Shown piece by piece: positions 1 through 7,873 of a stretch of DNA of 8,268 nt (its first letter is position 1; each line of letters begins with the position of its first letter). The notes under the pieces are model-generated. The model was not told where the DNA came from. It did not search any database and saw nothing but the letters and a program-made list of their open reading frames with translations. This DNA comes from JBGTKH01 sp041744735. GTDB taxonomy: Bacteria > Planctomycetota > Planctomycetia > Pirellulales > Pirellulaceae. The stretch is from positions 1 through 8,268 of the forward strand of contig JBGTKH010000106.1 of NCBI GenBank assembly GCA_041744735.1. The letters run 5' to 3'. The translations under genes were made by a program, and so were the position numbers.

Positions 1-654
1 CCGTATCCGATTCGGCCCGCCGTGTTCCTGCGCATGCCGCGTTTCAACATGTCGTCCGACGAAGCAACGAATCTTGTGAACTACTTCGCCGCGAAGGACA
101 ACGCCGAGTATCCGTATGAATTCGACGACACTCGGCAGCCTTCGCACTTGGACGAGGCCGAGTATCAGTACCAGCAGGTGCTGAAGCAGCTTTCAACGCC
201 GGAGAATCCGGTCACCGGCGACCGCTTCGGCGACGCGATGAACATCATTACGTACAAGGACTACTGCATCAAATGCCACATCGTGGGCGATTTTGAACCG
301 GCGGGTGCGGATCGAGCCAAAGCGCCGAATCTGGCGCACACTTACCAGCGCTTGCGAACGACTTACACCCGCAACTGGATCGCGAAGCCGGACCGGACGC
401 TGCCGTACACCGGCATGCCTGACATTGTTAAATACCCCGACGGTGTGCCTCAGACACTGTATCGCGGCACGGCCAAAGAGCAGCTTGACGCGGTCGTCGA
501 TTGGCTGATGAATTACGACGAATTCACGAAGCGGCAGACGTTGATCGCCCCGATTGTGAAAGCTTCCGCCGAACAACATCCCGCGGACGCCGCGCCGCCT
601 GCGAACGGCACCACCGAAGCGCAAACGGGACCCGGCGAGGCCTCGCAGGACTAG
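1..654 (+). CDS. c-type cytochrome, at least two haem domains (3' part, start outside window)
   Basis: The frame is open from base 1, so the true start lies upstream; the GTG at 22 falls inside a domain and is unlikely to be the start. The visible part begins with the end of one cytochrome c domain: a probable axial Met in RMPRF (Met codon 34-36), then the usual terminal helix ending LVNYFAA. A second domain follows, with a haem-binding CIKCH motif (codons 265-279) and a probable distal Met in YTGMPD (Met codon 415-417). After a final helix (VVDWLMNYDEF) the protein ends in about 30 Ala/Pro/Glu-rich, probably disordered residues. It is likely a periplasmic or membrane-attached electron carrier, possibly part of a quinol:cytochrome c reductase encoded upstream; that role is inferred from neighbours only. 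Its spacing from the next gene (160 nt, with a promoter) suggests it ends an upstream operon. The haem protein call is secure; the specific complex is not. Confidence 0.85.
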   Translation, partial: PYPIRPAVFLRMPRFNMSSDEATNLVNYFAAKDNAEYPYEFDDTRQPSHLDEAEYQYQQVLKQLSTPENPVTGDRFGDAMNIITYKDYCIKCHIVGDFEPAGADRAKAPNLAHTYQRLRTTYTRNWIAKPDRTLPYTGMPDIVKYPDGVPQTLYRGTAKEQLDAVVDWLMNYDEFTKRQTLIAPIVKASAEQHPADAAPPANGTTEAQTGPGEASQD

Positions 655-666
655 ACCATTTGGAGT

Positions 667-684
667 GCGGTGACTCGTCACCGC
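667..684. repeat. Short perfect hairpin of dispersed-repeat type
   Basis: A 7-bp perfect inverted repeat, GCGGTGA and TCACCGC, surrounds a 4-base loop (CTCG), 12 bases after the stop codon of the upstream cytochrome gene. Four T's occur at 693-696, too far from the stem for a standard intrinsic terminator, though weak termination is possible. Reading through the flank gives LECGDSSPL, a peptide I recall from many spurious small ORFs in planctomycete genomes, so this is probably one copy of a REP-like dispersed repeat. The hairpin is seen directly; the family assignment is from memory. Confidence 0.55.
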
Positions 685-694
685 TGTAGGAGTT

Positions 695-724
695 TTGGAC
701 GCCCGTATTTGTTTTGACTATAAT
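695..724 (+). promoter_or_regulatory. Probable sigma70-type promoter
   Basis: A perfect TATAAT -10 box lies at 719-724. The best -35 candidate is TTGGAC at 695-700 with an 18-base spacer; only its first three bases match TTGACA, so it is weak. The promoter would give a 5' leader of roughly 80-85 nt ahead of the ATG at 815. It would drive the first cupredoxin gene and perhaps the whole downstream oxidase cluster. A small inverted repeat in the leader (GAATTG at 740-745, CAATTC at 752-757) could form a 6-bp stem. Confidence 0.5.
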
Positions 725-800
725 CGCGACATGCCCATGGAATTGAGCGGGCAATTCAAACCACTTGGTCGCGGCCTGGGAAGAGTTTGCCGACCGAGCA

Positions 801-805
801 AGGAG
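801..805 (+). promoter_or_regulatory. Ribosome binding site fixing the start at 815
   Basis: AGGAG lies nine bases before ATG 815. The frame is open back to a TTG at 695, but that codon overlaps the promoter and would place 40 non-signal residues ahead of the signal peptide. This site decides for the ATG. Confidence 0.8.
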
Positions 806-814
806 AAGACGAAC

Positions 815-1582
815 ATGCGACACTTTATTACCTCGATCTTGCTAGTTGTTGTGACGATGCTGTGCGCTTCGGCGCTGGACGCTGCGGAATGGGGCGATTT
901 GACGGGCACCTTCATCTTCGACGGTCCGCCACCCAAGCCGGTTTCGCTGGCGATTACCAAAGACTTAGAGGTGTGCGGCAAGCACAATCTCGTCGACGAA
1001 TCGTTGGTCGTGGGTCCCAAGGGCGAGTTTGCCAACGTACTGATCTTCCTGTACAGCGACACGACGCCGCCGATCCATGAATCGTACGCCGAGACGGCCA
1101 ACGCCGAAGTGGTGCTGGACAACGAAAAGTGCCGATTCGTGCCGCACGTGGCGCTGCTGCGGACGACTCAGACGCTGGTCCTTGGAAACAAAGATCCCGT
1201 GGGACACAACACGAAGATCGACACTTTCACCAATATCCCGATCAATCCGCTGATTCCGGCCGGCTCGCAATTGAAACAGCAGTTCCCGGCTCCCGAGCGG
1301 TTGCCCGCGACGGTCAGTTGCTCGATCCACCCGTGGATGACGGCACGGCTGGTCATCAAGGATCATCCCTATATGGCCGTCACGGATGCCGACGGAAAGT
1401 TCGTCATCAAGAACGTCCCTGCCGGCACATGGACTTTCCAAGCCTGGCAGACGGTTTATGTAACTAACGTGAAAGTCAACGGCAGTCCGGTCGAATGGTC
1501 GAAGGGCCGCTTCGACATTGAGATCAAGCCAGGCGCGAACGACCTAGGTGAAATTCGTGTCAGCCCAGACTTGTTTCAGTAG
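815..1582 (+). CDS. Exported amicyanin-like cupredoxin with C-terminal carboxypeptidase-regulatory-like domain
   Basis: A 255-residue secreted protein. Residues 1-20 form a signal peptide with a hydrophobic core (ITSILLVVVTML) and a likely type I cleavage after ASA20; there is no lipobox. The middle carries a complete type 1 copper ligand set: His131 in DPVGHN, and Cys169, His172 and Met175 in CSIHPWM, the spacing of amicyanin (C-x2-H-x2-M). From about residue 180 a beta-sandwich segment (VTDADGKFVIKNVPAGTWTFQAW) has the look of the carboxypeptidase regulatory-like family. Two further cysteines, Cys54 and Cys106, are also present in the neighbouring paralogue. The likely role is one-electron transfer in the periplasm, plausibly feeding the oxidase encoded downstream; partner and direction are inferred. 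Such proteins are often labelled 'methylamine utilization protein', but no methylamine dehydrogenase genes are visible here. A copper-carrying or assembly role is the main alternative. Confidence 0.85.
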   Translation: MRHFITSILLVVVTMLCASALDAAEWGDLTGTFIFDGPPPKPVSLAITKDLEVCGKHNLVDESLVVGPKGEFANVLIFLYSDTTPPIHESYAETANAEVVLDNEKCRFVPHVALLRTTQTLVLGNKDPVGHNTKIDTFTNIPINPLIPAGSQLKQQFPAPERLPATVSCSIHPWMTARLVIKDHPYMAVTDADGKFVIKNVPAGTWTFQAWQTVYVTNVKVNGSPVEWSKGRFDIEIKPGANDLGEIRVSPDLFQ

Positions 1583-1626
1583 TTCCAAATTTGTCAAACG
1601 TGCGATAACCTGATTCTTTTCGTAAT

Positions 1627-1694
1627 CCGTGATCGTCCTGAATCCGTGGGGAGAAATAATGCTGGTTTACCCCGCGGATTCAGGACGACCACGG
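1627..1694. repeat. Long 25-bp hairpin between the two cupredoxin genes
   Basis: The left arm at 1627-1651 pairs with the right arm at 1670-1694 around an 18-base AU-rich loop. There are 24 pairs in RNA, including one G-U wobble (1647/1674), and one A-C mismatch (1632/1689). It starts 44 bases after the upstream stop codon. No T-tract follows on either strand, so it is not a standard Rho-independent terminator. It could be an RNA-processing or stability element that sets different levels for the two genes, a transcription attenuator, or a mobile REP/MITE-like repeat. Its length and near perfection make chance unlikely. Confidence 0.8.
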
Positions 1695-1703
1695 AGTAGG
1701 ACT

Positions 1704-1713
1704 GCGCTAGCGC
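1704..1713. repeat. 10-bp perfect palindrome upstream of the second cupredoxin gene
   Basis: GCGCTAGCGC is a perfect palindrome lying between the long hairpin and the ribosome binding site. It could be a small operator or may be chance in GC-rich DNA. No function can be assigned. Confidence 0.3.
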
Positions 1714-1716
1714 GAC

Positions 1717-1723
1717 AGGAGGG
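1717..1723 (+). promoter_or_regulatory. Strong ribosome binding site for the GTG start at 1733
   Basis: AGGAGGG sits nine bases before GTG 1733. No in-frame ATG is better placed, and the signal peptide begins directly after this codon, so the GTG start is well supported. Confidence 0.8.
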
Positions 1724-1732
1724 CAAACGGAA

Positions 1733-2686
1733 GTGAACATAGCAGACAAGCGTTGGACCGCCGTGCTGATTGGTTCGATCGGTTTTGCCGTGGCGGGCGT
1801 TGTCAGTTTGTTGGTCGTGTCGCTATCGGCGTGCGGACGTGTGGAACCGCCGGATCAAGTGGCGAATCCAGCTAACTATGAATTGATTCGCACCGCGCTG
1901 GAGGCGGGCGGCGGCAGCGGCGAAACGGCGGCTGTCCAGCAGCTTGCTCAGCCCACCGGATTCGCAACGCTCAGCGGCACGTTCAAGCTCAGCGGCTCGC
2001 CGCCGGCGCGCGTGGCACTGCCGATCAGCGGCGACGATCGCAACGTGTGTGCTCCCGGCGGCAAGACCATCTTGGACGAGAAGCTGGTCGTCGGTCCGCA
2101 GAACGGCATCGAAGACGTATTGATCTACCTGACTACGAAGATTCCATTGGATGATCCAAAATGGGTCCATCCCTCGTACGATGCGCAGAAGAATGCGGTC
2201 GTTGAGTTTGACCAAAAACAATGTCTGTTTTTGTCGCATGTGTTTGCGATGCAATCGTCTCAAAAACTGCGGATTCTGAACAGCGATCCGGTGGCCCACA
2301 ACACAAAGTTGAGCCCGCCGGGAGGCCGCGGCGATAATCCGATCGTGCCGAGCCGGTCGGCGTATGAATACAACGAGCCGGGCGTCGAGTTGCGTTCGCC
2401 CTTCGAAGTGTCTTGCAGCATTCACCCGTGGATGTCCGCGTGGATGATCTTCCGCGACGCACCGCATTTCGCGGTATCGAAGCCTGACGGCAGCTTTTCG
2501 ATCACCAATGTTCCGGCGGGTGTCGATCTGAAGTTCCGCGTGTGGCAAGAGCGAGCCTCATCGCTGACGTCGGCCAATGTGAACGGCCAGGCACAATCGT
2601 GGAGCAAGGGTGAATTCACGATCAAGCTAGAGCCCGGAGAAACCCGCAACCTGGACGTGGTGCTGGATGCCGCCGCGTTCAAATAG
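1733..2686 (+). CDS. Lipoprotein amicyanin-like cupredoxin with C-terminal carboxypeptidase-regulatory-like domain
   Basis: A 317-residue paralogue of the preceding gene. The N-terminus has a hydrophobic segment (residues 10-30) ending in a clear lipobox, LSAC with Cys34, so the mature protein should be lipid-anchored on the periplasmic side. About 40 linker residues, including a Gly-rich stretch (AGGGSG), precede the beta domain. The type 1 copper ligands are all present: His189 in DPVAHN, and Cys228, His231 and Met234 in CSIHPWM. The carboxypeptidase-regulatory-like part covers about residues 243-317 (VSKPDGSFSITNVPAG). Cys106 and Cys164 match the extra cysteine pair of the paralogue. Shared blocks include LVVGP, NxDPVxHNTK, CSIHPWM and VNG-x4-WSKG. 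It starts with GTG behind a strong AGGAGGG. Probable role: membrane-tethered electron carrier, or less likely a copper chaperone, for the oxidase downstream. The fold and copper site are read from sequence; the partner is inferred. Confidence 0.85.
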   Translation: MNIADKRWTAVLIGSIGFAVAGVVSLLVVSLSACGRVEPPDQVANPANYELIRTALEAGGGSGETAAVQQLAQPTGFATLSGTFKLSGSPPARVALPISGDDRNVCAPGGKTILDEKLVVGPQNGIEDVLIYLTTKIPLDDPKWVHPSYDAQKNAVVEFDQKQCLFLSHVFAMQSSQKLRILNSDPVAHNTKLSPPGGRGDNPIVPSRSAYEYNEPGVELRSPFEVSCSIHPWMSAWMIFRDAPHFAVSKPDGSFSITNVPAGVDLKFRVWQERASSLTSANVNGQAQSWSKGEFTIKLEPGETRNLDVVLDAAAFK

Positions 2687-2709
2687 TCTATTGCTATTCC
2701 ACTGCCGCC

Positions 2710-2719
2710 AGTGATCACT
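2710..2719. repeat. 10-bp palindrome before the dihaem cytochrome gene
   Basis: AGTGATCACT is a perfect palindrome in the 45-nt gap between the lipoprotein cupredoxin and the cytochrome gene. An overlapping inverted repeat, CACTG at 2700-2704 and CAGTG at 2709-2713, adds a third related half-site. It may be an operator, but no known regulator can be named and chance is possible. Confidence 0.3.
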
Positions 2720-2731
2720 AATTATCTTGAC

Positions 2732-4030
2732 ATGAACATGACGACATTTTCTTCCGGCACTCGACGCCTTTCGCTGCTTGCTTCGGTGCTGTGCGTAGCC
2801 GCGCTGTTGACCGGCTGTGAGTCCCCTGACGCCCGTTTCCGCGGAAACATGGTGGCCATTCGCGCCAACTTTGGCGACAAGTATCGCACTCAGGATCAGC
2901 ATGTAAAGGACATTGCCGACGTGTTGGCGGCGATGTTCGGTACGCCCGATGAACCGCATGTGCCGAAACTGCCGGACTTGAACACGGCGGAGGTGCTGGA
3001 CATCGACAAGCTGCGGATGGCCGCCGGTCCGGTTGGCAGTGACGAATTCGACCGGCCGCGAGGGCTATATCGTCAGCATTGCGCTCATTGCCACGGTATC
3101 TCTGGCGACGGGGCGGGACCAACGGCTGCGTTTTTGAATCCGTATCCGCGCGACTATCGGCTGGGAAAGTTCAAATTCAAGTCGACACCGATTGGTTATA
3201 AGCCCACGCACGACGATCTGAAGAAGATTTTGATCGACGGCATTCCCGGCACGGCGATGCCTTCGTTCGCGCTGCTGGACAATGACGAGATCGACGCTTT
3301 GGTGCACTATGTAAAATACCTTAGCATCCGCGGCGAGGTGGAACGCGATTTGATCCGTTATGCGGCAACGCTCGATCTCGAGGCGGAGCCGCCGGAGCGG
3401 ATTGTCAACGTGGCTTACGCAAAAGAGAAACCAAGCGACTTCGCCGAGCAATTGGAGGAGGTCCAGCGAAGTGCCGCGAGGTTGGTAACACAGTGGCAGA
3501 ATGCCCGGTCAAACGTCATGGAAGTCGCGCCGCCGTCGCGCGACATGAATGATCCGCAAGCGCGAGTCGCGGCGATTCGTCACGGGCGCGAGCTGTTCTA
3601 CGGTGCCGTAGCGAATTGTTTCAGTTGCCACGGCGACACGGCGTTGGGCGACGGCAAAGTTTCATACGACGATTGGGTCAAGGATCCAGGTTGGATCGAT
3701 GGTTCAACCAACCAACCGATCGCCGCGCAGATTCCTGAGTTTCTCGCGCTGGGTGCGCTGGAGCCTCAGGTGCTGCGTCCGCGAAACCTGCGATTGGGGA
3801 TGTATCGCGGCGGGCGCCGCCCCATCGACATGTACTGGCGGATTCGCAACGGCATCGAGGGCACGCCCATGCCGGCCGCGGCCTTCAAGCCGGAGGGCGC
3901 GCCCGAGGACATGAAGGGTTTGACGCACGACGACATTTGGGATGTGGTCGAGTACCTGCGGTCGCTGCCGTACGAATCGATCAGCCTGCCCGCGCCGCAA
4001 GAATTGGAAAACCTGCGAGAACGATCATAA
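2732..4030 (+). CDS. Dihaem c-type cytochrome lipoprotein
   Basis: A 432-residue exported cytochrome. A hydrophobic signal (RRLSLLASVLCVAALLTGC) ends in a lipobox, LTGC with Cys29, so it should be anchored in a membrane facing the periplasm. Haem domain 1 has CAHCH (residues 117-121) followed by GDGAGP, with a distal Met176 in GTAMPSF. Haem domain 2 has CFSCH (296-300) followed by GDTALGDG, with Met380 in GTPMPA. Residues about 200-285 between them are charged and largely helical. It lies directly upstream of coxB, and subunit II lacks its own haem domain, so this is a strong candidate donor to CuA. A partner of an upstream quinol reductase is the alternative. The start is uncertain: none of GTG 2711, ATG 2732 or ATG 2738 has a clear Shine-Dalgarno. 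I chose 2732 as the first ATG; the mature protein is the same in all cases. Poor initiation signals suggest re-initiation after the upstream stop 45 nt earlier. Confidence 0.88.
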   Translation: MNMTTFSSGTRRLSLLASVLCVAALLTGCESPDARFRGNMVAIRANFGDKYRTQDQHVKDIADVLAAMFGTPDEPHVPKLPDLNTAEVLDIDKLRMAAGPVGSDEFDRPRGLYRQHCAHCHGISGDGAGPTAAFLNPYPRDYRLGKFKFKSTPIGYKPTHDDLKKILIDGIPGTAMPSFALLDNDEIDALVHYVKYLSIRGEVERDLIRYAATLDLEAEPPERIVNVAYAKEKPSDFAEQLEEVQRSAARLVTQWQNARSNVMEVAPPSRDMNDPQARVAAIRHGRELFYGAVANCFSCHGDTALGDGKVSYDDWVKDPGWIDGSTNQPIAAQIPEFLALGALEPQVLRPRNLRLGMYRGGRRPIDMYWRIRNGIEGTPMPAAAFKPEGAPEDMKGLTHDDIWDVVEYLRSLPYESISLPAPQELENLRERS

Positions 4031-4091
4031 CGCGGCCTGCTGTGCCGGCGTACTCGCCGCTCGGTGGTGAGAGGCCGCTGGCCGGACGGCT

Positions 4092-4098
4092 GGGAGGA
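4092..4098 (+). promoter_or_regulatory. Ribosome binding site for the coxB GTG start
   Basis: GGGAGGA lies five bases before GTG 4104. It supports the GTG as the start and agrees with the hydrophobic segment that begins a few residues later. The rest of the 73-nt gap (4031-4103) holds only short GC-rich stems, with no clear terminator or promoter. Confidence 0.75.
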
Positions 4099-4103
4099 AT
4101 ACC

Positions 4104-4952
4104 GTGGGACGTTTTTGGAGTTTGTTGTTTTTATTGGTCCCCGTGCTGGGCGTGGGGGCCTTCGTGTTTGCTGCAGCCGACGTCTGGCCCATTCACGGAC
4201 ACTGGCTGCCGGACAACATCAACGATCACGGCGGCGTGATCGATAGTCTGTTCATGTTCATTCTGTACCTGACCGGGGTCATCTTCATCGCCACCGGGAT
4301 CGCCCTGTTTTGGTTCTTGTGGAGGTACGACGCTGCCAAGCACGCCGAGCCGGCGAAATTCACGCACGGCAGCCACACGTTGGAAGTTGTGTGGTCGATT
4401 CTGCCCGCCGCCATATTGCTGTTCATCGCCATCTATCAAATGAACGCTTGGGCCGACGCCAAAATACGGCGGCCGATCGAGTCTTCCGGCCCGGACGGCG
4501 TCGCCGGCACCGCGGACGATGTGCCGCAGCGGCCGCTCGCCCTGGTCACTGGCCGTCAATTCGAATGGCAAATCCACTATTCGGGGCCTGACAAGGAGTT
4601 TAACTCCGAGGACGACACGGTTCGCGACGACGTGTTCATCGTCAATGAATTACACGTGCCCGTGCATGAGGAGGTCGTGCTGCAAATCGAAAGCCAAGAC
4701 GTGTTGCACAGCTTCTTCCTGCCGAACATGCGGATTAAGCAAGACGTGGTGCCGGGCATGAAACAGTTTGTTTGGTTCAGAGCCAACCGAGAAGGCACGT
4801 TCGATATTGTGTGCGCCGAGCTATGCGGCTGGGGGCACTACAAGATGAAAGGCCGTCTAACGGTCGAGAGCCGCGAGAAGTTTGATCGCTGGCTCGCCCA
4901 ACAGTACGACGAGCAGCAGCGCCGCAGCTTTGTGGCGGGCACAGGAGAATAA
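4104..4952 (+). CDS. coxB: Cytochrome c oxidase subunit II
   Basis: Subunit II (282 residues) takes electrons from a periplasmic carrier at its binuclear CuA centre and passes them to haem a in subunit I. A first hydrophobic segment (residues about 6-25) is followed by the two usual membrane helices (about 48-73 and 93-113). The C-terminal cupredoxin domain faces the periplasm. All CuA ligands are visible: His202 (VLHSFFLP), then Cys237, Glu239, Cys241, His245 and Met248 in CAELCGWGHYKM. The aromatic electron-entry region is represented by QFEWQIHY (152-159). Two acidic Gly-Pro-Asp loops (128-140 and 160-172) flank that strand and are unusual. No cytochrome c domain is fused at the C-terminus, so it is not a caa3-type subunit. 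It starts with GTG; its last codons contain the ribosome binding site of coxA. Confidence 0.97.
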   Translation: MGRFWSLLFLLVPVLGVGAFVFAAADVWPIHGHWLPDNINDHGGVIDSLFMFILYLTGVIFIATGIALFWFLWRYDAAKHAEPAKFTHGSHTLEVVWSILPAAILLFIAIYQMNAWADAKIRRPIESSGPDGVAGTADDVPQRPLALVTGRQFEWQIHYSGPDKEFNSEDDTVRDDVFIVNELHVPVHEEVVLQIESQDVLHSFFLPNMRIKQDVVPGMKQFVWFRANREGTFDIVCAELCGWGHYKMKGRLTVESREKFDRWLAQQYDEQQRRSFVAGTGE

Positions 4953-4954
4953 TC

Positions 4955-6778
<1,824 letters not shown>

Positions 6779-6784
6779 ACAATC

Positions 6785-7873
6785 GTGACAACGCAGACTT
6801 CGCCACAACCCGACAGCCCTTGGCCACATCGATTGGCCGTGCTGTTGGTCTGCGCGACGTTTCCGCTGATCTGGGTCGGCGGGCTGGTCACGACGTATCA
6901 GGCGGGCATGGCGGTTCCCGATTGGCCGAGCACGTACGGTTACAACTTGTTCTTGTACCCGTGGCAGACGTGGATCTTTGGCCCGTGGGATTTGTTTATC
7001 GAGCACGGCCACCGGCTGCTCGGCGCGCTCGCCGGTTTGCTAACGATCGCTTTGGTAGCGGTCGCGTTTCGCCATGAGCGGCGCAGATGGGTGCGTTGGA
7101 CTGCGGTCGGCGCACTGCTGGCCGTTATCGCCCAAGGCAGTCTGGGCGGCGCGCGTGTGTTGCTGGACGCTCGTCAAGTCGCCCTGTTGCACGGCTGTTT
7201 CGGGCCGGCATTCTTTGCTCTATGTATCGCTCTTGCGGTCTTCACTTCACGACTGTGGAAACAGGCGGCGGAGTCGCGACCGAACGTCGGGGCAAGTCGG
7301 TTGCATCGCGTCGCGTTGCTTACAACACTGCTGGCATTCGTGCAATTATTGCTCGGCGCTAATCTCAGGCACATCTCAGTCGACGCTGCCCCCGGCACGT
7401 TTCGTGCGCTGGTGTTCATGCACCTGCTAGTCGCCGCGATCGTAACCGTGCAGGTGTTTGTGTTGGCCGCGATTATTTGGTCCAGCCGCTTTCAGCACCC
7501 GGCACTCCGGCGGCCGGCGCTGGCACTGTGCGTGCTGATTGTGGTGCAACTCATGCTCGGCGGCGGCACGTGGGTAGCGAAATACGCTTGGCCCTCTTGG
7601 TTATCGGGTTATCAGTTCGCGGCGTCCCACACGGTCGTGGCCGAAAGTTTTAGTCAGGCTGTTACCGTCACAGCGCATGTAGCGACAGGATCGCTGATCT
7701 TGGTAGTTTCACTGCTGATCGCGCTGCGAGCGTTGCGGTTGTACCCGCCGCGGCTGTCGCGTGAAGGACGTCGCAGCGAACGCTCGTCGAGTGACGAGAG
7801 CCGGATGCGCCGCCAAGCTGATACTTTGGCCGTCGCTTGCTCCAGCCTCAGTCCGCGGGAGGTGATGGCATGA
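6785..7873 (+). CDS. ctaA: Haem A synthase, COX15/CtaA family
   Basis: This integral membrane enzyme oxidises the C8 methyl of haem O to the formyl group of haem A, the cofactor of subunit I. The protein (362 residues) has about eight membrane helices between residues 17 and 315. The four haem-binding histidines can be matched to the Bacillus CtaA positions: His76 in EHGHR (with Glu73), His136 (LLHGCFGP), His213 (FMHLLVAA) and His298 (VTAHVATG). The block GGLVTTYQAGMAVPDWPSTYG near the N-terminus is typical; the paired extracellular cysteines of Bacillus CtaA are not seen. Residues after about 322 form a hydrophilic Arg/Ser-rich tail that is unlikely to belong to the family core. GTG 6785 is 6 nt after the coxA stop with no evident Shine-Dalgarno, which suggests coupled re-initiation. 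Its stop overlaps ctaB by 4 nt. Confidence 0.95.
   Translation: MTTQTSPQPDSPWPHRLAVLLVCATFPLIWVGGLVTTYQAGMAVPDWPSTYGYNLFLYPWQTWIFGPWDLFIEHGHRLLGALAGLLTIALVAVAFRHERRRWVRWTAVGALLAVIAQGSLGGARVLLDARQVALLHGCFGPAFFALCIALAVFTSRLWKQAAESRPNVGASRLHRVALLTTLLAFVQLLLGANLRHISVDAAPGTFRALVFMHLLVAAIVTVQVFVLAAIIWSSRFQHPALRRPALALCVLIVVQLMLGGGTWVAKYAWPSWLSGYQFAASHTVVAESFSQAVTVTAHVATGSLILVVSLLIALRALRLYPPRLSREGRRSERSSSDESRMRRQADTLAVACSSLSPREVMA
7857..7866 (+). promoter_or_regulatory. Near-consensus ribosome binding site for ctaB
   Basis: GGGAGGTGAT, inside the end of the haem A synthase gene, is complementary to the 16S rRNA 3' end at nearly every position and ends 3 bases before ATG 7870. It is the strongest Shine-Dalgarno in the window and fixes the ctaB start. 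Confidence 0.8.

Noticed and set aside
695..814. Upstream extension of the first cupredoxin gene from a TTG codon
   Set aside because: The TTG overlaps the probable -35 region and has no ribosome binding site, while ATG 815 has AGGAG at good spacing and begins a signal peptide.
1591..1619. Possible promoter with TTGTCA between the cupredoxin genes
   Set aside because: TTGTCA resembles a -35 box, but no acceptable -10 lies 16-18 bases downstream (TTCTTT at 17), so I do not call it.
1627..1694. Rho-independent terminator
   Set aside because: The stem is long and stable, but no T-tract follows on either strand, so I list it as a hairpin repeat instead.
1823..2548. Long antisense open frame of about 240 codons inside the lipoprotein cupredoxin gene
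   Set aside because: It lies wholly opposite a gene with clear motifs, has an Arg/His-rich composition typical of shadow frames in GC-rich DNA, and shows no recognisable domain.
815..2686. Methylamine dehydrogenase pathway
   Set aside because: The amicyanin-like copper loops suggest it, but no mauA or mauB-type genes or other methylamine genes are in the window; the context is a terminal oxidase.
4031..4103. Terminator or promoter between the dihaem cytochrome and coxB
   Set aside because: Only 4-5 bp GC-rich stems (for example CGGCG-TACT-CGCCG) are present, with no T-tract and no -10 box.
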